From an uncultured Bacteroidales bacterium (lineage in GTDB: Bacteria; Bacteroidota; Bacteroidia; Bacteroidales; Bacteroidaceae): a stretch of DNA of 54,927 bases. Below the pieces are notes generated by a model that saw only the letters and a list, made by a program, of their open reading frames with translations, had not been told where the DNA came from and searched no databases. Below are positions 7,200 through 14,528 of the stretch, piece by piece. The stretch lies in assembly GCA_937901185.1 (NCBI GenBank), contig CALCHR010000076.1, positions 1 through 54,927 on the forward strand. The letters are read 5' to 3'. Both the position numbers and the translations under genes were made by a program. Positions within the stretch are counted from its first letter, which is position 1; each line of letters starts with the position of its first letter.

Positions 7200-7558
7200 A
7201 GTACCTCCAGCAGGTCCTGTAATTCTGCATTGGGCTTCTTGCTTGCACGCATATCTGCACCGCAGGTACACCAATCATGTCTTTCATCGGTAGTCCAGCC
7301 GCACTCAGAGCATGACCATGCTTCTCTGCCTTCCATAGGATTGTCAATACTAGTTGAAGTATACTCCCAGACAGGCTCCCACTTGCCTTGTCTGTGGAAA
7401 GAATAAGTGGCGGGTAGCTTGAAGATCTTTACTGCTTCTCCAGTCTCGGTATCTTCCAGCAGAAGTTCGCTGAAAGGATTAATCTTAACCGCAAATCTGC
7501 CGGATGTGATCTTCTGCTTAATGTCTACTATATCAATAGAGCATAATACTTTCTTCAT
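7196..7558 (-). CDS. zinc-ribbon-like protein
   Basis: 120 aa from MKKVLCSIDIVDIKQKITSG, ATG behind AAGGAG. N-terminal beta-rich half (FAVKINPFSELLLEDTETGE), then EAWSCSECGWTTDERHDWCT followed by CGADM: a C-C / C-C ribbon near residues 85-105. Longer upstream readings belong to another gene. Function unknown. Confidence 0.72.
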   Translation of the reverse strand: MKKVLCSIDIVDIKQKITSGRFAVKINPFSELLLEDTETGEAVKIFKLPATYSFHRQGKWEPVWEYTSTSIDNPMEGREAWSCSECGWTTDERHDWCTCGADMRASKKPNAELQDLLEVL

Positions 7559-7568
7559 ACGTGGCTCC

Positions 7569-7727
7569 TTAATCTTCATCCTGTTCTGAGCTCTTTTGAG
7601 AATCAAAGCTATGACGAGACACCTGATCAGATCGGGTAGCTGTCTTTGTCTCTTCCTCTTGGTTTGCACGCATCATGTGACAAACGGCCGGTGCAACCAG
7701 CACAGCCGCGGGAATAATAATAGCCAT
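7569..7727 (-). CDS. small protein with hydrophobic N-terminus (52 aa)
   Basis: Short gene filling the space between two others. Perfect AGGAGG before ATG, TAATG overlap with the upstream stop, and its own stop forms part of the next binding site. Starts MAIIIPAAVLVAPAV, a hydrophobic stretch that could be a membrane anchor, then a charged, Ser/Gln/Glu-rich tail. Function unknown. Confidence 0.68.
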   Translation of the reverse strand: MAIIIPAAVLVAPAVCHMMRANQEEETKTATRSDQVSRHSFDSQKSSEQDED

Positions 7728-7933
7728 TAATAATCCTCCTCAGAATCCAGGTCTACACAACTGGCGATAGGCATGCACATGCCAATAGTAACTTCTTTCT
7801 CAGCAACAACCTGTTCTACGATTGCCTTAATCTCACTCTTAGTAATAGCCTTATTTTGGTGTTGCATCAGAGCCCATAGAACATCTTCCGCATAAATCAT
7901 ATGCTTATTAGAATTAGCAGGTCTTGTCATCAT
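7727..7933 (-). CDS. hypothetical protein
   Basis: 68 aa from MMTRPANSNKHMIYAEDVLW, the ATG behind AAGGAG; the previous gene overlaps by 20 bases. The part IYAEDVLWALMQHQNKAITKS resembles the short helical start of small phage zinc proteins that have lost their ribbon. No motif beyond this. Confidence 0.7.
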   Translation of the reverse strand: MMTRPANSNKHMIYAEDVLWALMQHQNKAITKSEIKAIVEQVVAEKEVTIGMCMPIASCVDLDSEEDY

Positions 7934-8351
7934 CGGTCTCTCCTTCCACATCATATTCTTCCCAGTAACTACTGTCACCATATGTATTCATCAGGTCAGA
8001 CCGGAGCATTCGTTGCGCTGCGAGGATTCTATCTTCACGACGCTGAATTTCATAAGTAAGCCTCTCTGCCTGCTTAAGCAAAACCTTACGCTGCTTTCTT
8101 GTATCCTTGAGCAGGCCCGTGTTATTAGCTTCTTTAGCAGAACGTTCAGTGTCTAGCAGCATTTCAGCTTCTGTAATATAAGGCTGTCGCAACTCGCGCA
8201 GTTCCACAATCTCATGAGTAATAGCTGCATTCGCTTTTTCACGTCTAAGCAGCGCTTCGTCATAGAGCTGCTGCTCTTTAGCTGCTCTGCCTTTAGCGGT
8301 AAAGACTCCTTCTACTCGATCGTCATAGTTATAAAGAATATGTATCTTCAT
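7914..8351 (-). CDS. coiled-coil protein, paralog of the gene at 8449-8865
   Basis: 145 aa. Beta start MKIHILYNYDDRVEGVFTAK, a long heptad-like charged helix (about residues 22-115), and a conserved end SYWEEYDVEGE. The neighbour upstream has the same plan (MKVFVLINTYDDTIDGTF ... RWEEYELQG), so these are a duplicated pair separated by a promoter and terminator. GGGGGG acts as binding site. Function unknown. Confidence 0.78.
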   Translation of the reverse strand: MKIHILYNYDDRVEGVFTAKGRAAKEQQLYDEALLRREKANAAITHEIVELRELRQPYITEAEMLLDTERSAKEANNTGLLKDTRKQRKVLLKQAERLTYEIQRREDRILAAQRMLRSDLMNTYGDSSYWEEYDVEGETDDDKTC

Positions 8352-8373
8352 GTGAAAACCCCCCGGTAAAATT

Positions 8374-8402
8374 CTTATACTTTATATTACGATATAATTA
8401 AA
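8374..8402 (-). promoter_or_regulatory. promoter-like sequence
   Basis: Minus strand TTTAAT, 17 bp, TATAAG, just downstream of a terminator and 23 bp ahead of the coiled-coil gene. Spacing is ideal; hexamers are one to two mismatches from consensus. Confidence 0.5.
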
Positions 8403-8434
8403 TAAAATAAAGCAGGGTTCTGGTGAACCCTGCT
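8400..8434 (-). terminator. Rho-independent terminator
   Basis: Perfect 10-bp stem AGCAGGGTTC / GAACCCTGCT with a 4-nt loop, followed on the minus strand by TTATTTTATTT. Ends the operon whose last gene starts at 8865. Confidence 0.88.
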
Positions 8435-8448
8435 ATTTATGTTAATAT

Positions 8449-8865
8449 TTAATTTCCCTGCAGTTCGTATTCTTCCCAACGATACCCAACACTGTAGTGC
8501 TTCATAATATCAGCAGTGCTAAAAGCAGTAACCTGACTTATACGCAAATTAAGCTTGCTTACTTGTTCTGCTATCTTTGTACGTTCTTCATGCAGTTCCT
8601 CATATCTACTACAGTTCTTATCATAATTAGGGTCTCTGGTAGCTCTTGGAAAAACACAGCATTCTGCTAGCTTCTTTGCCTGAAAGTTAATAAATTCAAA
8701 ACGTTCTTTTAGTCTCAGCAGAGCAGTGTGCATTTCATCTATATGAGCTTCTTTTGCTTTGATTGCATTAGCTAGAAATTCCCGCTCTTTATCACGTTTG
8801 CCTTCCAAGGTAAAGGTACCATCAATGGTATCGTCATAAGTATTGATTAGTACAAAAACTTTCAT
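8449..8865 (-). CDS. coiled-coil protein, paralog of the gene at 7914-8351
   Basis: 138 aa. Same architecture as its neighbour: short beta start (MKVFVLINTYDDTIDGTFTL), a long charged helix, and a closing YRWEEYELQGN. GTGAGG precedes ATG. The conservation of both ends with divergence in the helix suggests the termini form a small folded module. Confidence 0.78.
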   Translation of the reverse strand: MKVFVLINTYDDTIDGTFTLEGKRDKEREFLANAIKAKEAHIDEMHTALLRLKERFEFINFQAKKLAECCVFPRATRDPNYDKNCSRYEELHEERTKIAEQVSKLNLRISQVTAFSTADIMKHYSVGYRWEEYELQGN

Positions 8866-8886
8866 AATTTACCTCACGAGAAAGAG

Positions 8887-8994
8887 TTAAGTTTTCTTTC
8901 GTCTTATCTGACATTCGCGGCAGCTCGGAAGATAACGTCTAAGCTCTGTCATAAACTTCTGTATATCTACAGCATACTTTTCATCTTGTTTCAT
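8887..8994 (-). CDS. very small protein (35 aa)
   Basis: ATG with AAGGAG 8 nt upstream, giving MKQDEKYAVDIQKFMTELRR and ending CRECQIRRKKT. A CxxC close to a basic tail could bind metal or nucleic acid. The otherwise empty space between two genes supports it. Could still be spurious because of its length. Confidence 0.55.
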   Translation of the reverse strand: MKQDEKYAVDIQKFMTELRRYLPSCRECQIRRKKT

Positions 8995-9006
8995 ATCCTA
9001 GTCTCC

Positions 9007-9225
9007 TTAGTAGCTATTCTCGCGGCAGATGTTATATCCAATCTGCAAAAGTTTTGCTTTCTTACAAGCAGCATGTAAGGTTTCACCGTGTGTTATCTCA
9101 GGTCCAGAAGGTTCATCATAAAACAAACTTTTCTCATATACACTAAAGTACGTATCCTTCTTAGGAACTACGATAAAGTTTCTAAAGATGATACGGTCAC
9201 CAGCAGCTCTACTATCGACCTTCAT
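9007..9225 (-). CDS. hypothetical protein
   Basis: 72 aa beginning MKVDSRAAGDRIIFRNFIVV. Start and upstream stop share one base (TGATG). Middle SVYEKSLFYDEPSGPEITHG, then a helix. No domain recognised. Confidence 0.72.
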   Translation of the reverse strand: MKVDSRAAGDRIIFRNFIVVPKKDTYFSVYEKSLFYDEPSGPEITHGETLHAACKKAKLLQIGYNICRENSY

Positions 9226-9512
9226 CAGTACAAATCCTCCGAATAAAGTTCTTCATGTCCATGGTCTTGGTGATACCACTTGGTAGTGGCAGAAAGCTGA
9301 CCAATCTCATACACATATTTAAAAGCCTCTTGACGATTCATAAATACCCTGTCCTGTGTAATAAAGCCTTGTTCCAAAATCTTGTACTTAGTCTTAGGAG
9401 CATAACCTAGATCTTCTAATATACGAAATGCATCACCATGCCGAATACACGGAACGATAGTTGGGTGGTCAAGTCCTTCGACTTGAATCTTCATTGCCGC
9501 ACAGACGATCAT
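9225..9512 (-). CDS. conserved phage hypothetical protein (LYSEDLY tail)
   Basis: 95 aa. The second half, FMNRQEAFKYVYEIGQLS and the closing LYSEDLY, is a familiar motif of small phage proteins with unknown role. GGAGTGATAAC precedes ATG. N-terminal part may form a compact alpha/beta unit. Confidence 0.75.
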   Translation of the reverse strand: MIVCAAMKIQVEGLDHPTIVPCIRHGDAFRILEDLGYAPKTKYKILEQGFITQDRVFMNRQEAFKYVYEIGQLSATTKWYHQDHGHEELYSEDLY

Positions 9513-9548
9513 GTTATCACTCCTTTCATGAGCTGTTTAATAAGTACT

Positions 9549-9752
9549 TTAAGAGTCCAGCAGACTGACTTCCCAGTCTTGATCAAAGCAAACAATTTTA
9601 AATGTTTGTAAATCCAACGCACAAAATAGCTGCGGGAATCTAGTAGTCAGAGATACGTCGGCAAGGGAGAAATCGATTAGCATGTACTTCTTACCATTAT
9701 AAATAAACTGGTCACCGTAATGCAAATCTGATATTGCCATTTTAAGAATCAT
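9549..9752 (-). CDS. hypothetical protein
   Basis: 67 aa, beta-rich (LHYGDQFIYNGKKYMLIDF), with an AAAGGA binding site. Resembles small barrel-like proteins but no family is recognised. ATG overlaps the end of the upstream gene. Confidence 0.72.
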   Translation of the reverse strand: MILKMAISDLHYGDQFIYNGKKYMLIDFSLADVSLTTRFPQLFCALDLQTFKIVCFDQDWEVSLLDS

Positions 9753-9943
9753 ACTGTATCCTTTCTATGTCGACGATCATGCAGAATCATTGCGTCGAGC
9801 TCTGTAACAACCATATAGCAGAAATCAGCATGAGACATATCTTCTTTTAAAGCCTTCTCTAAAAGCGGTCGTAGAACGTCACGTATGTCATCACAGACAC
9901 CAAGGGCTTCCGACCGCCAATTGCCTTTTGCATCGTATAACAT
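9749..9943 (-). CDS. hypothetical protein
   Basis: 64 aa, helical (DIRDVLRPLLEKALKEDMS), with a basic end RRHRKDTV. GGAGG lies directly before ATG. No family recognised. Confidence 0.72.
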   Translation of the reverse strand: MLYDAKGNWRSEALGVCDDIRDVLRPLLEKALKEDMSHADFCYMVVTELDAMILHDRRHRKDTV

Positions 9944-9945
9944 GC

Positions 9946-10134
9946 TTACCTCCGATTAGCTCGCCGGCTCTTCTTTGCCATCTTACGATGAGCCTTCTTT
10001 TTCTGGTCACCTTGCTTTGTAGCACCAATACGGAACTTGGTCCGTCTGCCCTCACCAGTTCTAATATTAGGCTTTACAATAGCAGGTGCATCAAACTCCA
10101 GCGCTTGTCCCATATAAGAACCAGGCTCCATCAT
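9946..10134 (-). CDS. small basic protein
   Basis: 62 aa with a strongly basic C-terminal third (KQGDQKKKAHRKMAKKSRRA), likely nucleic-acid binding or ribosome associated by charge alone. ATG overlaps the stop of the 42-aa gene upstream. An arginine/lysine tail of this type can also be a disordered packaging or capsid-binding tail. Confidence 0.7.
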   Translation of the reverse strand: MMEPGSYMGQALEFDAPAIVKPNIRTGEGRRTKFRIGATKQGDQKKKAHRKMAKKSRRANRR

Positions 10135-10259
10135 CCGCGGCCACCTACCTTCTTAAGAATCTCTTCTATCTTATAATTCGGCATTACACAACAAGAAAAA
10201 GGACAGTGTAGCTTACCGTCTTTAAGTCTTGAATGCTGACACCAATCACACTTACTCAT
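10131..10259 (-). CDS. very small zinc-finger-like protein (42 aa)
   Basis: ATG overlaps the HNH gene's stop (ATGA) with GGAG 5 nt before it. MSKCDWCQHSRLKDGKLHCP then FSCC: four to five Cys spaced for one zinc site, followed by a short amphipathic helix (KIEEILKKVGG). Too short for automatic callers but well placed and with codon use like its neighbours. Confidence 0.62.
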   Translation of the reverse strand: MSKCDWCQHSRLKDGKLHCPFSCCVMPNYKIEEILKKVGGRG

Positions 10260-10801
10260 ACAGTCTCCTTTATACACAGTGGCACCCAAATACCAGAAGC
10301 TAGATTTGCCTTCAAGTCTTCTTCTGTGTAAAAAGCTTTCTCAACTTTGACGCTACTTCGGTTTGCATTGTTTTGCGCAGTGGTCGCTAGTCTAAGATTC
10401 TCTCTACGACAGTCTCCACGAATATGATTAATATGATCTAGAATAACAGAGGCTTCTTCAACTTCCCAGTCTCTTGCGTAGGCTTGGATACTTTTTTTAA
10501 AAGCTTCTCTGTAATAAATCTCAGTGTGATATCCAAGGCCATTTGCATTAATCTCTGTAGTAGTCATAGTAGCACTTGGCTTATTACCATCACTAGACTT
10601 CCAGCACTGACAGTGCAGATGATTTCCAAAATGAACTTTAGTAGTAACTCTGGCAATTAGACCTCCGGCTAGCCACAGTAAACACGACCCGTCCGCAAGA
10701 AGCATAAAAGGATTGCGGGCTCTGGCATTCACTGCAGTAGCTTCAAAGCCAAGAGCTTTTGCGTGCTTAAGTTCAGACGCTAATGTATTGCGATGTCTCA
10801 T
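10256..10801 (-). CDS. HNH endonuclease
   Basis: 181 aa from the ATG behind GAGG. The C-terminal half holds VILDHINHIRGDCRRENLRL and ATTAQNNANR, the DHIN...D.R..NLR...QN.N pattern of HNH nucleases common in phages. Family knowledge: a His-metal-finger nicks or cuts DNA; many are free-standing homing enzymes. It is set within the operon and not inside an intron that I can see. N-terminal 100 residues have no recognised DNA-binding repeat. Confidence 0.8.
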   Translation of the reverse strand: MRHRNTLASELKHAKALGFEATAVNARARNPFMLLADGSCLLWLAGGLIARVTTKVHFGNHLHCQCWKSSDGNKPSATMTTTEINANGLGYHTEIYYREAFKKSIQAYARDWEVEEASVILDHINHIRGDCRRENLRLATTAQNNANRSSVKVEKAFYTEEDLKANLASGIWVPLCIKETV

Positions 10802-10811
10802 ATGTAACACC

Positions 10812-11264
10812 TCAGTTAAAGTAGGACTTAGCCTTGCTCTCAGGAATAGACTTAGGATTCTCCTGCTTCTTCAACATCTTGCGAGTAGCATAAATAATAG
10901 ACTCTACCTCGTTACGGTCACGACCATTCTCTGCCTGGTATTCATAGCTAGCAGAGCACATATGAGTCAGTACATGATACTTTGCTGCCTCTTCGCCGTT
11001 GATAAAAATGCGATAGAGATAATACTTGCTATTAGCTCTCTCCGCCAAGATGCCGACCTTAAAGATCTTATTCTTATGGATAACCTCTACTTCGATAGGC
11101 GGATGACCCTTCTTTGTATTCTCTTCAATGTAATCACAAATATAGCAACAAGCCTTGCGGAACCGGTACTTTTGAACCCTGCCGTCGTTATTCAAAAAAG
11201 TATAGGACAGCTGCCACGTAAAGGTCAAAACACATACATTCAAAGCATAGAAATACCAAGGCAT
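10812..11264 (-). CDS. hypothetical protein with N-terminal hydrophobic helix
   Basis: 150 aa from MPWYFYALNVCVLTFTWQLS, ATG 9 nt after GGAGG. The first 25 residues may be a signal anchor. Later part is mixed, with HKNKIFKVGILAERANSKYY and a Lys/Ser-rich tail. First gene after a promoter and terminator strip. Function unknown. Confidence 0.72.
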   Translation of the reverse strand: MPWYFYALNVCVLTFTWQLSYTFLNNDGRVQKYRFRKACCYICDYIEENTKKGHPPIEVEVIHKNKIFKVGILAERANSKYYLYRIFINGEEAAKYHVLTHMCSASYEYQAENGRDRNEVESIIYATRKMLKKQENPKSIPESKAKSYFN

Positions 11265-11356
11265 AACTTCTTTCCTCCAAGTCATAATTAATATTTAAAG
11301 TATTAAGAAGAGGTCAGCATCTTATTAAAACATCGGACACATTCACTCTTCTTTTT

Positions 11357-11385
11357 ATTATACAGTAATCATAGGTGTTATTTTA
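11357..11385 (-). promoter_or_regulatory. promoter-like sequence
   Basis: Minus strand TAAAAT, 17 bp, perfect TATAAT, ahead of a roughly 85-nt leader for the gene starting at 11264. The -35 is weak. Leader contains GAAGAG and CTCTTC that could pair. Confidence 0.5.
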
Positions 11386-11395
11386 CATAAGAGTT

Positions 11396-11431
11396 AAAAA
11401 AAGGTTAGTGAACTTAATCACTAACCTTTTT
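11396..11431 (-). terminator. Rho-independent terminator (bidirectional)
   Basis: Perfect 9-bp stem GGTTAGTGA / TCACTAACC with a 6-nt loop, flanked by A6 and T6, so it can work on both strands. Ends the unit carrying the gene at 11449-11799. Confidence 0.88.
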
Positions 11432-11448
11432 TGTGTTATATTAAATTA

Positions 11449-11799
11449 TTATAATGAATCCTCTGTCATTTGTTCTAGTGCTTCTTCTACTGCTTCTTTA
11501 AAGGTTATATCAGGATTCTTAGTTTCAGGCACATTCTGATATTCCTTATAAAGCTCTGACTCATAAACATTTTCTATTATTTCGCCGGTACCCAACTTAA
11601 CTGTATAAGTAAACTCTCTAAAGATAAAGCCGCTCTTCTTTGTAGATACTTCTATAACATCACAGGGCACGCAAAACTTCTGCAGCTTTCTTTTATTAAG
11701 CTCAGGCATAATAACGAGTAGTTTATATACCTTATCTCCTATCTTATACTTTGGCATTTTACCGCTACTATAAGTAGCAGCCGCATCAAACCAACCCAT
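11449..11799 (-). CDS. hypothetical protein (SH3-like start)
   Basis: 116 aa. After a short helix, KYKIGDKVYKLLVIMPELNK and FTYTVKLGTGEIIENVYESE look like a beta-barrel (KOW/SH3-like) unit, with an acidic helix at the end. AAGGAG precedes ATG. Single-gene unit between two terminators. Confidence 0.75.
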   Translation of the reverse strand: MGWFDAAATYSSGKMPKYKIGDKVYKLLVIMPELNKRKLQKFCVPCDVIEVSTKKSGFIFREFTYTVKLGTGEIIENVYESELYKEYQNVPETKNPDITFKEAVEEALEQMTEDSL

Positions 11800-11820
11800 A
11801 GCTCAGTTCTCCTTATGACA

Positions 11821-11840
11821 TTTTATATATAATTTAGCAA
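11821..11840 (-). promoter_or_regulatory. recurrent TTGCTAAATTATATATAA motif
   Basis: Between a terminator and the gene at 11799. Minus strand reads TTGCTAAATTATATATAAAA. A GCTAAATTA(T/A)AT core recurs at 36573, 39980, 47393 and 49701, always just ahead of a gene, suggesting a second promoter class or an operator. Confidence 0.45.
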
Positions 11841-11880
11841 TAAAAATAACCAGGCCGTATTTTAGCCTGGTTATTTATTT
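11840..11880 (-). terminator. Rho-independent terminator
   Basis: Stem AATAACCAGGC (11845-11855) / GCCTGGTTATT (11865-11875) with a 9-nt loop, followed on the minus strand by TTTATTGC. Ends the class II aldolase-like gene's upstream operon boundary. Confidence 0.85.
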
Positions 11881-11888
11881 AGTTCAAT

Positions 11889-12962
11889 TTAGTATCTTTC
11901 TGGCATCTGTCTGCTGATATAATGTAGGTACTTTAGCTGCTCAACATTCTTAGCCATTACAATACAGCCGTGCCCAATAAGGTTAATGGCATAGAAGTCT
12001 TCTTCGGTATCTTCGCCGATAGCATTCATTACTTCTTCTACTTCTTCCAGACCGCCGCAAGGAACCATAGACTTAGTAAATGGCGCACCACTAATATATA
12101 CATGAGCATGAATCATATAGTTAATATTAGGCAGTAGCTGATAAAGCCGTGCCTGTATAGGAGTATCCACAGAAGGCTTATTATCACCATAGTAGTACAG
12201 GGTAGTATCCTCTTCAAGCTTTACCGGAACAAACGCCTCGCGGTCGATATAGCGCTTATCTACGTTTCTTCTGCTTACGTAAATAAAGTCATCTTTTCTA
12301 AAGGACGGGAAACCACGCTGGCACCGGAAGGAGGAGTTGCCAAGGAATCTAGTTACTGTAGAATCAGGCTTAATTAGTTCATGGAAGGTATCTGCATATC
12401 TTCTAACCAAGTCAAAGAACTCAGGTTCATCTGGTACCTCAACATTACCTTCTGCGTGTACACAACCCTGTCGTGTGATACTACGAAGGTATCTTAGCTT
12501 GACTGCCATAGCATGACACAGCTTAGTAATGCTGTCACCTGTATACCAGGAATTACCTAGAGGGTCGAATAGCATCATAGTAAACATATTATCTACTTTA
12601 CTGAACTGTACACACAAATTCGCCTTGGCTCCAAGAGCACGATTAATAAGTTCTGCAAAGCTATACTTGTTATCATCATTACGTTTAGAGGTAACAAGCA
12701 TTGCTCTAGGATTAATCTCTTTTACATTACGCAGCTTCGGCTTATCATTAGGCACATTAGCCCACCAAAGAATATAGTCAAAGTACTTACACTCATCCAG
12801 AATACTCTCGATCTGGTCGAAGCTACCACCATTATAAAGCTTAACATCAAAGTTCTCTTCTAGCATAGCTGCCATTACTTTATTAACTACAGACGACGAC
12901 TTCCCTCCATTATCATCAAAGGTGCCGCCAACAATTAGCATAGTTTCTTTTACTTCAATCAT
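11889..12962 (-). CDS. class II aldolase/adducin-like protein with N-terminal Rossmann-like part
   Basis: 357 aa from MIEVKETMLIVGGTFDDNGG. The N-terminal half has a nucleotide-fold look (LIVGGTFDDNGGKSS...YILWWANVPNDKPK...MLVTSKRNDDNKYSF). The C-terminal third has IHAHVYISGAPFTKSMVPCG and INLIGHGCIVMAKNVEQLKY, matching the HxH and later GHG metal ligands of the class II aldolase/adducin fold. Family knowledge: zinc lyases and epimerases of sugar phosphates. Similar two-part proteins occur in Bacillus and Staphylococcus phages without an assigned reaction, so substrate is not named. Start ATG has GGAG upstream. Confidence 0.6.
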   Translation of the reverse strand: MIEVKETMLIVGGTFDDNGGKSSSVVNKVMAAMLEENFDVKLYNGGSFDQIESILDECKYFDYILWWANVPNDKPKLRNVKEINPRAMLVTSKRNDDNKYSFAELINRALGAKANLCVQFSKVDNMFTMMLFDPLGNSWYTGDSITKLCHAMAVKLRYLRSITRQGCVHAEGNVEVPDEPEFFDLVRRYADTFHELIKPDSTVTRFLGNSSFRCQRGFPSFRKDDFIYVSRRNVDKRYIDREAFVPVKLEEDTTLYYYGDNKPSVDTPIQARLYQLLPNINYMIHAHVYISGAPFTKSMVPCGGLEEVEEVMNAIGEDTEEDFYAINLIGHGCIVMAKNVEQLKYLHYISRQMPERY

Positions 12963-12967
12963 ATATC

Positions 12968-13171
12968 CTACTCCTCTTCTTCGGCATCGCGACGCCACAT
13001 CTCTTCTTTTAGTATAGCTCGAAAGACTTCTGCATTAACGTATCCGCTACAAGACATATCTACAGGCGAGTAAGTAACTGCTTCTTCACAGGTACAATAA
13101 AGTTTATCGCAGCCATGAATACAGGAAGTCTGTAACTCTTGATTACAACATAGTCTAGTAATTATCTGCAT
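12968..13171 (-). CDS. Cys-rich small protein
   Basis: 67 aa from MQIITRLCCNQELQTSCIHG, ATG behind AGGAGG and overlapping the upstream TAA. Cys at CC, C, C, CTC and C form a probable zinc cluster in the first 45 residues, followed by an acidic helix EEMWRRDAEEEE. Function unknown. Confidence 0.72.
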   Translation of the reverse strand: MQIITRLCCNQELQTSCIHGCDKLYCTCEEAVTYSPVDMSCSGYVNAEVFRAILKEEMWRRDAEEEE

Positions 13172-13365
13172 TACCCTACCTCCTGTTTCTTTAAAGCGCT
13201 TTCCATATAACACTGCTCACACTTATATATGTTCGGATGCGCCAGCAGATGATATAGTCTAACGTTATATTTAAGACAGATGTGAGGAGGGTTCTTGGTA
13301 CCTTCTTGCTGCTGTGCTTCTGTAATACTAAGGTACCTGCAGTCTGACTTACAATAGTCACTCAT
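13171..13365 (-). CDS. Cys-rich zinc-binding-like protein
   Basis: 64 aa. CKSDCRYL, HICLKYNVRLYHLLAHPNIY and KCEQCYMES give a C-C / H-C / C-C arrangement often seen in small phage proteins. GAGGTAGATTAAC before ATG. Probably one zinc site. Function unknown. Confidence 0.75.
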   Translation of the reverse strand: MSDYCKSDCRYLSITEAQQQEGTKNPPHICLKYNVRLYHLLAHPNIYKCEQCYMESALKKQEVG

Positions 13366-13366
13366 G

Positions 13367-13660
13367 TTAATCTACCTCAAAGGTTCTTTCGAAGCGTTCT
13401 CTTACAGAGTACCAGTAGTTAGCTTGACCATCAATATAGTCATATACTACTTGAATAGCTGCCGCCTTTGCCGCATCCCAATCAGTAGCATCTATCTGTT
13501 TCTTAAAGTCAATCATATCTTTATAGCATAACCGAACAGTATAGCTGGTATCAGTATCTGTACGCTTAGAGACAGCAATATGATAATAGTTATCAACCTT
13601 CACTTTCCAGCATTCGAAGCCGGCAAGTCGATAGTCTTTGTATTCCCAGTTAGGTGTCAT
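13367..13660 (-). CDS. hypothetical protein
   Basis: 97 aa from MTPNWEYKDYRLAGFECWKV, ATG 8 nt after GAGG, overlapping the upstream gene by 11 bases. Beta-rich first half, helical second half (DWDAAKAAAIQVVYDYIDGQ). No family recognised. Confidence 0.74.
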   Translation of the reverse strand: MTPNWEYKDYRLAGFECWKVKVDNYYHIAVSKRTDTDTSYTVRLCYKDMIDFKKQIDATDWDAAKAAAIQVVYDYIDGQANYWYSVRERFERTFEVD

Positions 13661-13943
13661 TGGTAGCACACCTCAATTCTTTCATCTTAGCTACAGCGGC
13701 TTCTTCTGTTTCGAAGCCGTCTACTACTATATTAAAATTAGTAGAAGCTAGATACTCCCAACAACGTAAGGGTTCTCCGGTATAAAGCTTCTCGCCATAG
13801 ATATAGTAACTGGCGACCTTGAGAGGTTTGTTCTTGCGGCATACATATCTTACTACTGCCCACCTGTACTGATAAGGTCGCTTGAAATGTATTTCTACTT
13901 CGCGGGCATTCTCAATCTTTTCAAGCTGTTCCGGTGTCAGCAT
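13650..13943 (-). CDS. hypothetical protein
   Basis: 97 aa, basic in the middle (YVCRKNKPLKVASYYIYGEK), ending with FETEEAAVAKMKELRCATND. GGAG lies 10 nt before ATG. No known domain. Confidence 0.74.
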   Translation of the reverse strand: MLTPEQLEKIENAREVEIHFKRPYQYRWAVVRYVCRKNKPLKVASYYIYGEKLYTGEPLRCWEYLASTNFNIVVDGFETEEAAVAKMKELRCATNDT

Positions 13944-13948
13944 ATCAG

Positions 13949-14251
13949 TCAGTCTCCTTCATTAGCAATCAAGTTATTAAAGGTCTTGTCTATGAGCCGT
14001 CTCGCAGTTTCCATGGCATCTGCCTTACCACCGAAGTGGTCAACATAACTCTGAGAGATGTGTCTATACTCTGCAATAAACTCATCTACAATCTGCAATA
14101 GACTCTGCTTAGCTTCTTCAATCTTAGCTACCTCAACAACTTCAGCAGTCGGAATATTATCAAGAAACTCTTGAATATCTGCTCGGCTGCGAAAGGCTCT
14201 ACGACCGATAACCTCTGTTACCGCATTGCTTTCTATATCAACAAAACGCAT
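13949..14251 (-). CDS. hypothetical helical protein
   Basis: 100 aa. Two long helices (IEEAKQSLLQIVDEFIAEYR and ADAMETARRLIDKTFNNLI) around SYVDHFGGK. ATG directly follows the upstream TAA with GGAGG 10 nt before. No domain recognised. Confidence 0.74.
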   Translation of the reverse strand: MRFVDIESNAVTEVIGRRAFRSRADIQEFLDNIPTAEVVEVAKIEEAKQSLLQIVDEFIAEYRHISQSYVDHFGGKADAMETARRLIDKTFNNLIANEGD

Positions 14252-14524
14252 TTAGTCTTTGCCTCCTTTGATAGGATACCTATTAGCGTACTTGATTAAT
14301 CTCTGTTCTAGTCTACTTATTAGTATATCAAAGATAATGAGAAAAAGAAGCCACGCAGAGAAATCAAGCTCTCCTAGAAAACTCGGCGTACCCTGGATAA
14401 AGTAAACCACCAGTAAAGTACCACATGCGACAAAGACAAGCAGCTGTTTAAAAAGCTTTCCCATCTGTGCGAACATATTAATCATAAGGGCTACCGCAAA
14501 AGCAACTAATATATCTGTAAACAT
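14252..14524 (-). CDS. small membrane protein
   Basis: 90 aa with three hydrophobic segments (about 4-20, 26-48 and 55-70) and a basic end (RLEQRLIKYANRYPIKGGKD). Likely three-pass inner membrane protein. Size could suit a holin-like role, but nothing else supports that here. AAGGAG binding site. Confidence 0.72.
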   Translation of the reverse strand: MFTDILVAFAVALMINMFAQMGKLFKQLLVFVACGTLLVVYFIQGTPSFLGELDFSAWLLFLIIFDILISRLEQRLIKYANRYPIKGGKD

Positions 14525-14528
14525 AGCA

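Noticed and set aside
10256..10801. HNH gene as part of a group I intron
   Set aside because: Flanking genes are complete and separate, with normal overlap junctions.
10713..11291. 192-codon plus-strand open frame
   Set aside because: Opposite two well-supported minus-strand genes; no binding site, and composition looks like the reverse of those genes.
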